From: Thioalkalivibrio sp. ALJ24
Lineage (GTDB): Bacteria > Pseudomonadota > Gammaproteobacteria > Ectothiorhodospirales > Ectothiorhodospiraceae
Reading direction: 5' to 3'
Assembly (NCBI RefSeq): GCF_000377785.1
Contig: NZ_KB898727.1
Span: 124,001-188,000 of the forward strand
Length of the DNA: 64,000 nt
Part shown: piece by piece, positions 35,396-44,287 of the stretch
How the letters are laid out: the number at the start of each line of letters is the position of its first letter
Position numbering within the stretch: the stretch's first letter is position 1
Position numbers and translations under genes: made by a program
Notes under the pieces: model-generated
What the model saw: the letters and a program-made list of their open reading frames with translations, nothing else
The model's database searches: none
What the model was told of the DNA's origin: nothing

Positions 35396-36166
35396 ATGGC
35401 CGTACGCAACACGTCGCTGTCCATCCCCACGCCGCGCGGGATCCGGCTGAGCGGCGTACTGGTGGAACCCGACGGTCCGCTGCGCGGCAAGGCCTGCATC
35501 GCGCACTGCTTCGCCTGCTCCAAGGATTTCCCCGCCACCGTGCGCCTGGCCCGCGCGCTGGCCGAAGAGGGCTACGCCACCCTGCGCTTCGACTTCGCCG
35601 GACTGGGCGAATCCGAGGGCGCGTTCGAGGATTCCACCGTGCAGACCGGCTACGAGGACCTGGAAGCAGCACTGGATACCCTCGCCGCGCACCGCCCGGA
35701 CACCGAGCCCACCCTGCTGCTGGGCCACAGCTTCGGCGGGGCCCTGGCCATCCTGGTCGCCCCCGAGCGCCCGGAGGTCGACGGCGTGATCACCATTGCC
35801 GCCCCAAGCCGCCCCGGGCACGTGCGTCACCTGTTCCAGGACCATGCCGAGGAGATCGCGCGCGAGGGCCACGCCCGGCTGATCATCGGCGGACGCCCGG
35901 TCACCATCGGCCGAGCGCTGCTGGAGTCCATTGAGGAGCCCACGCTGGAGAACCCGCTGGCCCGGCTCAACCGACCAATCCTGCTGCTGCACGCCCCCGG
36001 GGATACCGTGGTCAACGTGGACCATGCCGGGCACATCTTTCGCATGGCGCAGCACCCGCGCAGCTTTGTCGCCCTCAACCGCGTCGACCACCTGCTGTCG
36101 CGCCCGGAACACACCCGCTACGTCGCCGGCCTGATCCGCGCCTGGTCCGCCAACCTGACCGATTGA
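35396..36166 (+). CDS. Alpha/beta hydrolase
   Basis: 256-residue alpha/beta hydrolase of the kind often found N-terminal to OsmC in fusion proteins (RGIRLSGVLVEPDG, HCFACSKDFPATVRLARALA, YATLRFDFAGLGESEG). Nucleophile elbow GHSFGGAL puts Ser near residue 115; acid Asp in APGDTVV near 202 and His in VDHLLSRP near 232 complete the triad. No signal peptide. Substrate unknown. GGAG lies 10 bases before the ATG; upstream in-frame codons are not conserved. Confidence 0.87.
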   Translation: MAVRNTSLSIPTPRGIRLSGVLVEPDGPLRGKACIAHCFACSKDFPATVRLARALAEEGYATLRFDFAGLGESEGAFEDSTVQTGYEDLEAALDTLAAHRPDTEPTLLLGHSFGGALAILVAPERPEVDGVITIAAPSRPGHVRHLFQDHAEEIAREGHARLIIGGRPVTIGRALLESIEEPTLENPLARLNRPILLLHAPGDTVVNVDHAGHIFRMAQHPRSFVALNRVDHLLSRPEHTRYVAGLIRAWSANLTD

Positions 36167-36168
36167 CC

Positions 36169-36909
36169 CTACCAGTAACTCTCGGTGGTGAGATGCCCCG
36201 GCTTGCGCCGGCGGTTCTTCTGCAGACCGCGTTCGCGCAGCAGGGCCTGGGTATCGGAGACCATGTCGGGGTTGCCGCAGAGCATCACCTGGGAGTGCTC
36301 CGGCGAAAAATCGATTCCCGCCTGCGCCTCCAGCGCACCCTCCGAGAGCGCCGTGGTGATGCGCCCCTGAATGGCTCCGGGGTGCGCCTCGCGGCTGACA
36401 AAGGGGATGTACTGAAACCGCTGCGCATCGCGCTCCGAAAAGCCCGCAATGGTGTCCTGGTAGGTAAGCTCCTCGGCGTGGCGCACCGCATGCACCAGAC
36501 GGATGTTCTCGAAGCGCTCCCAGGGCTCGTCGGTCTTCAGGATGGACAGGAACGGCCCGATTCCGGTCCCGGTCGACAGCAGCCACAGATCACGCCCGTC
36601 AGGCAGCTCGCTCAGGGTGAAAAACCCCGTGGCGCGCGGCATCAGTTCCACTGTGTCGCCGGGTTCGAGCTGCACCAGGCGGTTGGACAGCGGTCCGTCC
36701 GGCACGGTGATCATGTAGAAATCCAGTGGGCGCTCGTCCGGGGCGTTCACGTACGAATACGGCCGCCCCACCAGTTCGCCGTCGATCTCCATGCGCAGGC
36801 GGTTGAACTGCCCGGCCGCAAAGGGCTCCACGTCCGCATCGATGCGCAGCGAGAACAGGCGGTCGGTCCACTGCTTGCGTTCCTGCACGGTGCCGGTCAC
36901 CCAGCCCAT
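36169..36909 (-). CDS. fpr: Ferredoxin--NADP(+) reductase
   Basis: Transfers electrons between NADPH and ferredoxin or flavodoxin. The 246-residue product has the FAD motif RPYSYVNAP near residue 49, the NADP-binding TGTGIGPFLSIL near 112, MLCGNPDMV near 209 and the C-terminal aromatic cap TTESYW typical of bacterial Fpr. It ends 2 bases after the convergent hydrolase stop, so the two genes run tail to tail. Confidence 0.95.
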   Translation of the reverse strand: MGWVTGTVQERKQWTDRLFSLRIDADVEPFAAGQFNRLRMEIDGELVGRPYSYVNAPDERPLDFYMITVPDGPLSNRLVQLEPGDTVELMPRATGFFTLSELPDGRDLWLLSTGTGIGPFLSILKTDEPWERFENIRLVHAVRHAEELTYQDTIAGFSERDAQRFQYIPFVSREAHPGAIQGRITTALSEGALEAQAGIDFSPEHSQVMLCGNPDMVSDTQALLRERGLQKNRRRKPGHLTTESYW

Positions 36910-36963
36910 ATTCCTGACTCCTGTACTTGGTTAAGGGCAAGCATGCGGGCGGCGCCCGGGCAT

Positions 36964-36993
36964 TTCAAGCATCCCCGGGACGGCCCCTATAAT
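36964..36993 (+). promoter_or_regulatory. Candidate sigma-70 promoter for the thioredoxin-fold gene
   Basis: A perfect -10 box TATAAT (36988-36993) lies 18 bp after TTCAAG (36964-36969, 3 of 6 to TTGACA). The transcript would start about 33 bases before the ATG at 37033, leaving room for the AGGAG ribosome site. Confidence 0.5.
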
Positions 36994-37032
36994 ATCGTCC
37001 ATCTCTGAAAACCACAGACAGGAGTACAACCG

Positions 37033-37614
37033 ATGGCACGCACCCCCTCGCAGATGATCGAGCTGGGCACCGAAGCCCCCAACTTCCAGCTGCCCGATGT
37101 CGTCTCCGGCGAGACCATCAGCCTGGACAGCTTCCCCGACGCCAAGGGCTACATGATCGCGTTCATCTGCAACCACTGCCCCTTCGTGCAGCTCATCCGC
37201 CACGAATTCGCGCGCTACGGACGTGAATACACCGAAAAGGGCATCGCGGTGATCGCCATCAACTCCAACGACATCGAGGCCGTCCCGGAAGACGCCCCGG
37301 ACGCGATGCGCGACGACGCCCGCCGTTTTGGCTACAATTTCCCGTACTGCCTCGACGAAGACCAGTCCGTGGCCAAGGCCTACCAGGCCGCCTGCACCCC
37401 GGATCTGTACCTGTTCGACGCCGACCGCAAGCTCTACTACCGCGGCCAGTTCGACAGCACCCGCCCCGGCAGCGACCAGCCCGTGACCGGCGAAGACCTG
37501 CGCAACGCCACCGAGGCCCTGCTCGCCGGCCAGCCCGCACCCGAGCCCCAGCACCCCAGCCTCGGCTGCAACATCAAGTGGAAGCCCGGCAACGAACCCG
37601 CCTATTTCGCCTGA
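37033..37614 (+). CDS. Thioredoxin-fold redoxin (AhpC/TSA-like)
   Basis: 193 residues, cytoplasmic, with a redoxin fold: APNFQLPDVVSGETISLDSF start, then the CxxC motif CNHCPF near residues 46-49 and VIAINSNDIEAVPEDAPD. This CNHCP form, with the DAPDAMR and CTPDLYLFD blocks, defines a widespread redoxin subgroup whose substrate is not settled; peroxidase or disulfide reductase roles are possible. AGGAG precedes the ATG. Confidence 0.88.
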   Translation: MARTPSQMIELGTEAPNFQLPDVVSGETISLDSFPDAKGYMIAFICNHCPFVQLIRHEFARYGREYTEKGIAVIAINSNDIEAVPEDAPDAMRDDARRFGYNFPYCLDEDQSVAKAYQAACTPDLYLFDADRKLYYRGQFDSTRPGSDQPVTGEDLRNATEALLAGQPAPEPQHPSLGCNIKWKPGNEPAYFA

Positions 37615-37635
37615 AACCCGTCGACGAACGCCGCG

Positions 37636-37700
37636 ATCGGCGAGAGGGCTCGCCTCCTACGGCCAGGGCGGTCTCGTAGGAGCGCAGCCCCCTGCGCGAT
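37636..37700. repeat. REP/BIME-type palindromic repeat, copy A
   Basis: Two facing arms: GGCGAG-AGGG-CTCGCC followed by TCCTAC, then GTAGGAG and GCGCAG-CCCC-CTGCGC ending in GAT. Each arm folds on itself and the CTCCTAC/GTAGGAG parts can pair with each other. It sits between the convergent ends of the redoxin gene and vapC and recurs, nearly identical, at 38600-38665. Confidence 0.8.
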
Positions 37701-37844
37701 CCGGCGCTATCCGGAGCAGTCCGGAAGCACGCCCCCGCGCGGACTGCGCGCGCGACCGGCCTCATGGTCGCGGCTGGGAGGAGGCCGTCTTACGCTGCGG
37801 TTCCAGCCAGAAGACACGTTCCGACGCATGGGCCAGGCCACCAA

Positions 37845-38243
37845 TTACTCGAACCAGTCGGTGACCTGCAGGTCGGGAATGCGTTGAAACTCACCGGTGT
37901 TGTGGGTAACAAGCGTGGCGGCGCGTACGAGGGCCGACGCAGCAATCAGTGTGTCCATCGGGGCGATGGGAACACCTTTCCCCTCAAAGACCGCGCGGAT
38001 GCGAGCCGCCTGATCGGCTGCTTCACGGTCGAACGGAATCACCGTCACCACGTCGAGCAACTCGTCCAGCTGACGCTGACGCTTATGCGGCTCGGAGGAT
38101 TTGTTGATACCCGTCTGGATCTCGAAGACCACGATGGTCGGGACAAGAATATCGCCGGGAGCGGTCGCCAGCAGGCGCTGGGCCACCTTGCCCTGCCCCT
38201 TGAAGAAATAGATCAGGGTATTGGTGTCCAGCGCATATTTCAC
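37845..38243 (-). CDS. vapC: VapC-type PIN-domain toxin
   Basis: 132-residue PIN ribonuclease. Acidic active-site residues are visible: DTNTLIYFF (Asp6), FEIQTG (Glu near 42), APMDTLIAASAL (Asp near 97) and a later Asn/Asp in VTHNTGEFQRI. The order and spacing match VapC toxins that cleave tRNA or rRNA. The start overlaps the antitoxin stop by 4 bp. The pair lies between two copies of a palindromic repeat. Confidence 0.9.
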   Translation of the reverse strand: MKYALDTNTLIYFFKGQGKVAQRLLATAPGDILVPTIVVFEIQTGINKSSEPHKRQRQLDELLDVVTVIPFDREAADQAARIRAVFEGKGVPIAPMDTLIAASALVRAATLVTHNTGEFQRIPDLQVTDWFE

Positions 38244-38467
38244 AGCTCTTCCCGCGCGCTGTCCGACCCGGAGACCCGCAGCTCATCCAGGCTCGGGAAA
38301 TCCGCCCACTGGCCCGGCAAGGCCCGAACGTTCTCGGGCCATTCGTTCCGGGTATTGTCTTCCACCAGCCGGGCCACATATCGGCTCACCGGGAGACCCG
38401 CAGCCCGCGCCGCCTGCTTGAGGCGCTGTTCGTGTTCCTGATCGAGATAGATGGTGACCTGGCCCAT
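38240..38467 (-). CDS. Ribbon-helix-helix antitoxin paired with VapC
   Basis: 75 residues. The N-terminus MGQVTIYLDQEHEQRLKQAA reads as a beta strand plus helix of a CopG/RHH DNA-binding domain (QVTIYL then LPVSRYVARLVED), and the acidic, flexible C-terminus (LPGQWADFPSLDELRVSGSD) would bind the toxin. GGGAGG lies 5 bases before this ATG; the longer frame to 38548 runs through the operator and is not used. It is expected to repress its own operon through the palindrome at 38489-38504. Confidence 0.88.
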   Translation of the reverse strand: MGQVTIYLDQEHEQRLKQAARAAGLPVSRYVARLVEDNTRNEWPENVRALPGQWADFPSLDELRVSGSDSAREEL

Positions 38468-38488
38468 AAGTCCTCCCGGCATCGGACA

Positions 38489-38504
38489 TATAAGTGCAAG
38501 TATA
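38489..38504 (-). promoter_or_regulatory. Likely antitoxin operator overlapping the -10 box
   Basis: A 16-bp imperfect palindrome TATA-nn-TGCA-nn-TATA (12 of 16 symmetrical) lies 22 bp before the antitoxin ATG. On the minus strand its first six bases are TATACT, a good -10 box, so a bound RHH repressor would block transcription. No clear -35 is seen. Confidence 0.5.
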
Positions 38505-38599
38505 GGTAACCCCCGATATCTTCGCCAGGTTTCTTCCCTGACCCGCAATCCACCGCCGGAGCGCAGGCCCCTGCCCGACGCAGCACCGGGGACAACCCA

Positions 38600-38665
38600 A
38601 TCGGCGAGAGGGCTCGCCTCCTACGGGCCGGGGTTACCTTGTGGGAGCGCAGCCCTCTGCGCGAT
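38600..38665. repeat. REP/BIME-type palindromic repeat, copy B
   Basis: Second copy of the element at 37636-37700. The first 26 bases are identical and the second arm differs by two bases (GTGGGAG and CCCTCTGC). The spacer between arms is not conserved (14 bp here, 13 in copy A), as expected for paired REP units. It lies between the divergent starts of the antitoxin and the next gene. Confidence 0.8.
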
Positions 38666-38735
38666 GCGGCGCGGTTTTGGGCGGGTGCGGCGGGATCGTA
38701 TACTCGCCGGACGTGTACGCAACCAGCGGTGTCGC

Positions 38736-39257
38736 ATGCCCCCGAGCAATATCGTCGAAGGCCCTCGCGTAGCCACCTGGCACTGTCCCTCCTGCCGCGA
38801 ATCCGTGCCGCGACTGCTGCCCAACGGCAGCGCCAACCGCGTGACCCTGCCGCCCGAACGTACCATGCTGCCGGATGACGACATCCGCGCGGCCTGCGAA
38901 CGGGTACAGGGACTACGCGCTCCGGAGGTGTGCTACGCCTGCGACCAGGCCTTCCAGGAACTGCTGGGCACGCTGGTGCGCCCGCCGGCCGAGGAAGGAG
39001 ACGCCCGGGGCGAACCCGGGCTGAACGACACCGGCGTGATCGGTGCCCTGATCCCGCTGGCCGAACGCGGGACCCAGCTGCTCATCTTCAACGTGATCGC
39101 CGGCGAACTGCGCTGCACCGAGATCGAATACCTCACCGATTTCGATCCCGACCGCCTCACCTACCCCGGATCACGCGGGGCGATTGCCCCGCGGATCTGG
39201 GCGCTGTACCAGCAGCACCTCGCCGAACTACACGGCACCCCGTCAGAGCGCGAATGA
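38736..39257 (+). CDS. Zinc-ribbon-like protein of unknown function
   Basis: 173 residues with two CxxC pairs, HCPSC at residues 16-20 and CYACD near 66, which could bind one zinc ion. Between and after them the chain is acidic with no membrane segment (RGTQLLIFNVIAGELRCTEI near 110). Family not recognised. The ATG lies 70 bp behind repeat copy B; no good ribosome site is seen, so the start may differ. It does not resemble the neighbouring toxin-antitoxin pair. Confidence 0.65.
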   Translation: MPPSNIVEGPRVATWHCPSCRESVPRLLPNGSANRVTLPPERTMLPDDDIRAACERVQGLRAPEVCYACDQAFQELLGTLVRPPAEEGDARGEPGLNDTGVIGALIPLAERGTQLLIFNVIAGELRCTEIEYLTDFDPDRLTYPGSRGAIAPRIWALYQQHLAELHGTPSERE

Positions 39258-39477
39258 ACCACGGGATTGTGGCAGTCTCTGTCCGCTCTGATTCCGGTTC
39301 AGGCCGTCTACCCCGATCGCTCCTCCAACGGTGGCTGGCGCTACTGAATCCATAACCCTCCATGGAAACCAATACCCGATCCGTTGCCGACAAAGGAGCA
39401 CAGACACTCACTACCCATGGAGTATCCATTCCTACTACCGGGTAGACGTTTACCGGATGGAGGCCGGCCCGGAATGG

Positions 39478-39897
39478 CTACCAACAGGTGTCTTCAGGTT
39501 TACGGACGCCCTGGTGGTCAATAGTCATGGTGCTGCAGTCACCCGATTTCACATGCCCATCCTGCCCGCTGGCGGTAATCGTGAATGTGTTGTCTCCGAG
39601 ATCATCAAGCTCCAGCTCGTAGTAGCCTTCCGGTGACTCACTTGCGATGGAGCAGTTCTCATAACTCATCTCGGCGGTAAAACAGCGCTCCATCTGCTGG
39701 GCCGCCTGTGTCAGCCCCGCTTTTCCATCCGAGACCTGCGTACGTTCGACGTGGTTGACGTAGGATGGGTAAGCAATCGCAGCCAATATGGCCACGATCG
39801 CAACCACAATCATCAGCTCGATCAGCGTGAAACCGTTTGTTACGAAACCCCGTCGGTTCATCGGAAATCTTCGAAAGTCCAGATTAGGTGGCCTCAT
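39478..39897 (-). CDS. pilE: Type IV minor pilin, PilE-like
   Basis: 139-residue prepilin: positively charged leader, cleavage site TNG before [20 protein letters not shown] with Glu at +5, and a C-terminal domain with two pairs of Cys ([12 protein letters not shown] and GDC...DTCW). The C-terminal layout and place at the end of the fimT-pilVWXY1E cluster identify the minor pilin PilE rather than the major PilA. The start taken has GAGGAAG 8 bases upstream; the ATG at 39861 would give a shorter, more usual leader. Confidence 0.88.
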   Translation of the reverse strand: MRPPNLDFRRFPMNRRGFVTNGFTLIELMIVVAIVAILAAIAYPSYVNHVERTQVSDGKAGLTQAAQQMERCFTAEMSYENCSIASESPEGYYELELDDLGDNTFTITASGQDGHVKSGDCSTMTIDHQGVRKPEDTCW

Positions 39898-39941
39898 CAC
39901 GCGCTTCCTCGAATTCATTGGACGATTATCAGGACTTGAAG

Positions 39942-42900
39942 TTACCTCAGCTGCTGCCAGTTCATGCGTCCAGCCGCCCGATCACTGTCTCTGCCGTCGA
40001 CAGAATCTTCGCCTTCGCCATCGATCAGCAATTGGGTATCAGAGTCGGGGACATCCACTGTAAGAATACGCTCTCCGGTACCCAAGCTGATCCCACTCGG
40101 TGCCTCCAGTTGGCCATCGACATCGATGCGATCATCGTCATCAAACTGGCCGTCCTGGTCTAGATCAAACACGGGCTGTTGCAGCTGCCCCCCTGTGCGC
40201 AGGTCGAAGTCCATCAAGAAACCACGACGGCCGCTACCGCAGGGATCCTCATCCGGGATGAGGGTTGAGAAACGCACCCGCTGTTCATTTCTTCCCAGCG
40301 TAGACGGGTTGGAGATCACGCGTTCGCCCTCGTCCTGGTCCAGGTCGAGCCTCCAGCCCCGGTATTCGGCCGGATCCACGGGGTCATCGGTTATCACCCG
40401 TAGTTCTCGCGGCCCCGCGTCGGTGTCGATGGTTTGCTGAGACCTGATGGTCTGCTTGAACAGGTCGGAACGCTCCGCCGGATCGTCCGCCGGAGAGCGG
40501 GTATCCCGGACACCGTACAGGGTTTGGACCTGAGAGTCGTCGGCGTCCGGCTCGAAGATATACGATCCGGTACCGAACGCGATCATCGCCGAGTCATGCC
40601 CCAGGGCCTGGCCCACCGGACGCGTGGTGATCGGTTGCGGATTTCCGTCCGGATCGGTGACTCGGGCCAGGCGATCGACCGACCATTGGTTGCTGTTATC
40701 TTCTGACAGATCAAACACCCATAGGTTACCCAGCAGGTCACCCGCGTACGCGCGACTTGTGCGGAATCCCCCGTCTGGCCAGTCCGTCACGAATGGGGCG
40801 GCAAGCCCATTAGGCGAATCGGTATCCCCCGCGCCTGTACCAATCCGCTCCTCGAGTGTGCCGTCCAGCAAGTCCAGGACAAACAGGGATGCCTCGTGCG
40901 AATCACTGTTGTATCCATTGCCAAAGATCACGGCCCAATCCCCCGAACGAACGCGTGCAATCTGAGGAACTCCGATCGAAGACCCCAATTCGTCATGGGT
41001 AAACTCCCAGAGCACATGATCTTCCGGTGAGAAATCCTCCGGCTCGGAAACGTCCAGTGCGAACACCTGTCGGCCACCCGCACCCAAGGACCCCACCAGG
41101 ATCGTCCTCACGTCGCCGTCGTCATCGAGGATCTCGCGAACGGCAATCTGTCCATCGACGAAATATCGGTGATTCTGGGTGTAATCCAGGGCTGTCAGGC
41201 GGGAGAGCGGAGCAAAATCGCCTTCCGTCTCCGGCAACAGCAGGCTGCTCGGAATGTACGCGAAGAGTTCCTCCCCGCTGTTGCCGTCGAAGGCATGCAA
41301 CATGCCGTCGTTTGCACCCACATAGAGTACATCGTCCACGAAGACAGGGTCCGAGTTGACGATGTCACCGAGGAGACGAGGGGCACCGGAGCCGGACCGG
41401 CTGCGCAGCCCTTGCTGATCCTCGCCCCGGATCCAGTCGACTCGATCCGCGCCGCGACCGTCGTGATCGCCCTCGGGATTGCGGTCGAGAGCACTCGACT
41501 GGTCTCCATGAAGAAGATCCCATTGAAACGCAATTCCGCCGCCGTCTCCTGCGGTATCGTCCTCGCCGGCAAAGCGCGTAAAGATGCGCCGGTCATTTGC
41601 CGCCGCCTGCGCCGCAAGGATCGTTTCCGCGTCCCAGCAGTCCGCGCATCCAGGATCTGCCACATTGCCGTCGGAATCGATCGGGCGCCCCGTGAGCATG
41701 CCAGACCAGTCCTCGGAGCGGAAACCCGCACTGAACAGCAAGGTGTCTGACTGCAGGATGGCCGAGCTCGCGGCGGCGGAGGTGCTCGTACCTGCAAGCT
41801 CAAGGGAAATGGCCTCGAAGGCTTGCTCCAGGCTTTCAACCATAGTCCGGGCTTCCCCGGCCGTGAAGAAATTGTCTGGCCGGAGAAAAGAGTCTCCTTT
41901 GCCACGCGGTCCAAACGGGGTCAATTCCTCCCCATTCCGGTGCCACCAGTCCTCCGGCAGAGGCTGGTCGCCCCACTCGTCGGCGTCGAAGTCCTCCGGG
42001 AGGCGCGCCCCGCCGTACTTCGCCGCAAGGGCAAACTGATTGTAAGCCATGCCCTCCAGTGATTGATCTTCGAGCACATCGATCCAGTATGACTGGGCAC
42101 TGGTGCGGCCACCATCAAGATCGGGGCGGATGTCATGCGCATTCGCATGCCAGGCCAAGCCCGCCATGTAGGCCGAATTTTCGCGTCCGGTAAAATTGCA
42201 TTGGTTGCCAATATTTCCGATCCCTTCCATCTGGCCAACGCGGTTGGTCTCCGTAACGACATTCACTGTGTCGTCCGCACTGACCTCGGGCGGGGTGGAC
42301 GGTTCGTCGTTCGAACAAGTGCTGCCGGGGAGGTTCTTGTCGCGGTGGGTGTAGATGTCGCCGATCCCCAGTATCGTGTTGGGCTGACACCAGTGATCGA
42401 CGGGGTCATCCCAGTCGTCGATCACGGGGAAACCGTCCGCCACCTCGTACGCGCTCCAATCCGGATCCGCCATGGAATACAGCTGCGACGGATACGAGCT
42501 GTACGACCGGACGTGCCCCTGATTCTTCAGATAACGCAGACTCGCGTAAGACAGTTCGCTCACCGGGTCAATTTCCTTGTGGTCCCGGTCCGTCATCTGG
42601 CCGAACTTGTTCAGGTAGTTCAGGATGCCGCTATCCTCGATACCGGCGGCTCGGGTCTGGCTGGCCCAGTCGTCGTCCGGATTGCGGATGATCACACCGG
42701 TACGTTCGTCCCACTCGGCGCGCGGATTGTTCACCATCCCGCCTTCGCCGTCGGGCTTCGTCGGACCGATGTACTTCTGTTTGGCACGCAGGACGCCGCC
42801 ATCGCGCAGAATGTCGTGGTCATTGATGTACCCGAACAGGCTGTAACGGATCCGGTCGGAATACTCCTGCAGAGTCCCCTCGGGCTTCCAGCCGCCTGCA

Positions 42901-43670
42901 TACTGCCGGCAGTTATCCTCAAGCAGCCCCGATTCGCACACACTCACACGAACACTGACCTCGTACGCCTGATCCCCAGAAACCTCGGTACCGGGATCAA
43001 ACGCAGCGACATTCTGGTTGACGCGATTGTCTTCGAGACGGAAACGCATCTTGTTGCCCAGACCCTCAATCCGCATGCGCATCCATCCGAAGTCGCCGAA
43101 GGGCGTCGCCCCGTGCATGACGGAGGTATCGAAACCGCTATCAGGCAATCGGCGATTGGGGTAGATGTTGTCGCCCCCCTGGCCGGTGTGACGGGCCTTT
43201 TCGAGCCAGGTTTCGCTCTTTGTGTCGCGCACCCTGTAGCCTCCGGTCAGTGCGGAGCGGAACGGGTCCACCGTCTGGGTCGCTGCCCAGTTCAGGAAAT
43301 TTCCGCTCCACGGTGCAGCGTCGGAGGTGCAGCGACGATCCGAAGTGAACCTGACCGGCGCGAAGTGGCGCTCAGCTTCGTCCTCATCGTAAACGTACTG
43401 GTAGCACTTGTTGGAATCGAAGTAGCCAGCGTACTCCTCACCCTCGGAATAGGTCCCCAGGTTCGCCAGGCTGTTGATCGTGGGCCACTCCACGGACGGA
43501 ACTAGCACCAGACTTCCCGGGACATCCTGCAGCGAAAACAATGGTTGCTGGGCCACATCGAGTTCAGCCGAGGCGGGCGAAGCTAGAATACCCAGGGTCA
43601 AGCACCCCACCAAAACCATGGACGACGGGAATCCGGTTGGGCGGGCAATCTGGTGATGTACAGGATGCAT
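39942..43670 (-). CDS. pilY1: Type IV pilus tip/assembly protein PilY1
   Basis: 1242-residue exported protein with a signal peptide ending SPASA. The C-terminal half holds the PilY1 seven-bladed propeller, opened by [20 protein letters not shown] and [20 protein letters not shown] near residue 770. Near the end [15 protein letters not shown] is an EF-hand-like calcium loop, as PilY1 uses to control retraction. The N-terminal part shows no DxSxS metal site, so it appears to lack the von Willebrand A domain of the Pseudomonas protein. It lies 47 bp after pilX in the minor-pilin operon. Confidence 0.93.
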   Translation of the reverse strand: MHPVHHQIARPTGFPSSMVLVGCLTLGILASPASAELDVAQQPLFSLQDVPGSLVLVPSVEWPTINSLANLGTYSEGEEYAGYFDSNKCYQYVYDEDEAERHFAPVRFTSDRRCTSDAAPWSGNFLNWAATQTVDPFRSALTGGYRVRDTKSETWLEKARHTGQGGDNIYPNRRLPDSGFDTSVMHGATPFGDFGWMRMRIEGLGNKMRFRLEDNRVNQNVAAFDPGTEVSGDQAYEVSVRVSVCESGLLEDNCRQYAGGWKPEGTLQEYSDRIRYSLFGYINDHDILRDGGVLRAKQKYIGPTKPDGEGGMVNNPRAEWDERTGVIIRNPDDDWASQTRAAGIEDSGILNYLNKFGQMTDRDHKEIDPVSELSYASLRYLKNQGHVRSYSSYPSQLYSMADPDWSAYEVADGFPVIDDWDDPVDHWCQPNTILGIGDIYTHRDKNLPGSTCSNDEPSTPPEVSADDTVNVVTETNRVGQMEGIGNIGNQCNFTGRENSAYMAGLAWHANAHDIRPDLDGGRTSAQSYWIDVLEDQSLEGMAYNQFALAAKYGGARLPEDFDADEWGDQPLPEDWWHRNGEELTPFGPRGKGDSFLRPDNFFTAGEARTMVESLEQAFEAISLELAGTSTSAAASSAILQSDTLLFSAGFRSEDWSGMLTGRPIDSDGNVADPGCADCWDAETILAAQAAANDRRIFTRFAGEDDTAGDGGGIAFQWDLLHGDQSSALDRNPEGDHDGRGADRVDWIRGEDQQGLRSRSGSGAPRLLGDIVNSDPVFVDDVLYVGANDGMLHAFDGNSGEELFAYIPSSLLLPETEGDFAPLSRLTALDYTQNHRYFVDGQIAVREILDDDGDVRTILVGSLGAGGRQVFALDVSEPEDFSPEDHVLWEFTHDELGSSIGVPQIARVRSGDWAVIFGNGYNSDSHEASLFVLDLLDGTLEERIGTGAGDTDSPNGLAAPFVTDWPDGGFRTSRAYAGDLLGNLWVFDLSEDNSNQWSVDRLARVTDPDGNPQPITTRPVGQALGHDSAMIAFGTGSYIFEPDADDSQVQTLYGVRDTRSPADDPAERSDLFKQTIRSQQTIDTDAGPRELRVITDDPVDPAEYRGWRLDLDQDEGERVISNPSTLGRNEQRVRFSTLIPDEDPCGSGRRGFLMDFDLRTGGQLQQPVFDLDQDGQFDDDDRIDVDGQLEAPSGISLGTGERILTVDVPDSDTQLLIDGEGEDSVDGRDSDRAAGRMNWQQLR

Positions 43671-43717
43671 ATCGGGGCCTCAGCTTGAGTCGTTCCAGAG
43701 GTCAGGTAAATTCGCCT

Positions 43718-44287
43718 TCATTCACCCAATTCGGGCGGGCAGGAAACCAGCGGGCTGTTTCGCGGTATGATGTCCGCACGAAGCGTCACTCGAGCGTTTT
43801 CCGTACCGCCGACGCCATGACCGAAGATCGGAAAGATGCGGTCGCATTCGGGTTCCGCGATATCCATGCTTCCCGGCACCCGGCTGTAAGAGGGCGGATT
43901 GACGTAGTAGGCAGCGTCTTCCGCCAGCTCAAGGTCGAGATCGTTCATGTCCAGAGTTCCATGCGCCGGGTCCCCATCCCAGGAGAAAGGCTTCTCCAGG
44001 CGGTCATGGGTTTGTGCGGTTCCGTGGTTGGCGGTCGAACTTTCAAGCCACCCTTCGCCTTGGCGAAGCGCGGCCTCGCTGGCCTGGAAGGCGAGGTTTC
44101 GGTCGTGCCAGTGACCGGACATACGCTCCTGCAACAAGGTGTCCTGCATGCCGGCAATGGCGAGGATGGTCACGACCAGCAGGAGGATCAGGCCGACGAT
44201 CAGGGCAGAGCCCCGCTGCGTGGCGCGGGCGCCCGGTCGCTTGTTGATTAGCGGGTACATTCCAGAAGGTGTACGGTTCATATGCAT
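43718..44287 (-). CDS. pilX: Type IV minor pilin PilX
   Basis: 189 residues. The cytoplasmic leader is followed by RGSALIVGLILLLVVTILAIA with Gly at -1 but no Glu at +5, which is the known peculiarity of PilX, and by MQDTLLQERMSGHWHDRNLAFQASEAALRQGE, the family signature. PilX joins PilV, PilW and PilE in the pilus priming complex. The ATG follows the pilW stop directly (TGAATG). Confidence 0.9.
   Translation of the reverse strand: MHMNRTPSGMYPLINKRPGARATQRGSALIVGLILLLVVTILAIAGMQDTLLQERMSGHWHDRNLAFQASEAALRQGEGWLESSTANHGTAQTHDRLEKPFSWDGDPAHGTLDMNDLDLELAEDAAYYVNPPSYSRVPGSMDIAEPECDRIFPIFGHGVGGTENARVTLRADIIPRNSPLVSCPPELGE

Noticed and set aside
39258-39477. A gene or RNA between the zinc-ribbon-like gene and pilE
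   Set aside because: The 220-bp gap has short frames only, without ribosome sites or known motifs, and no hairpin with a T-run.
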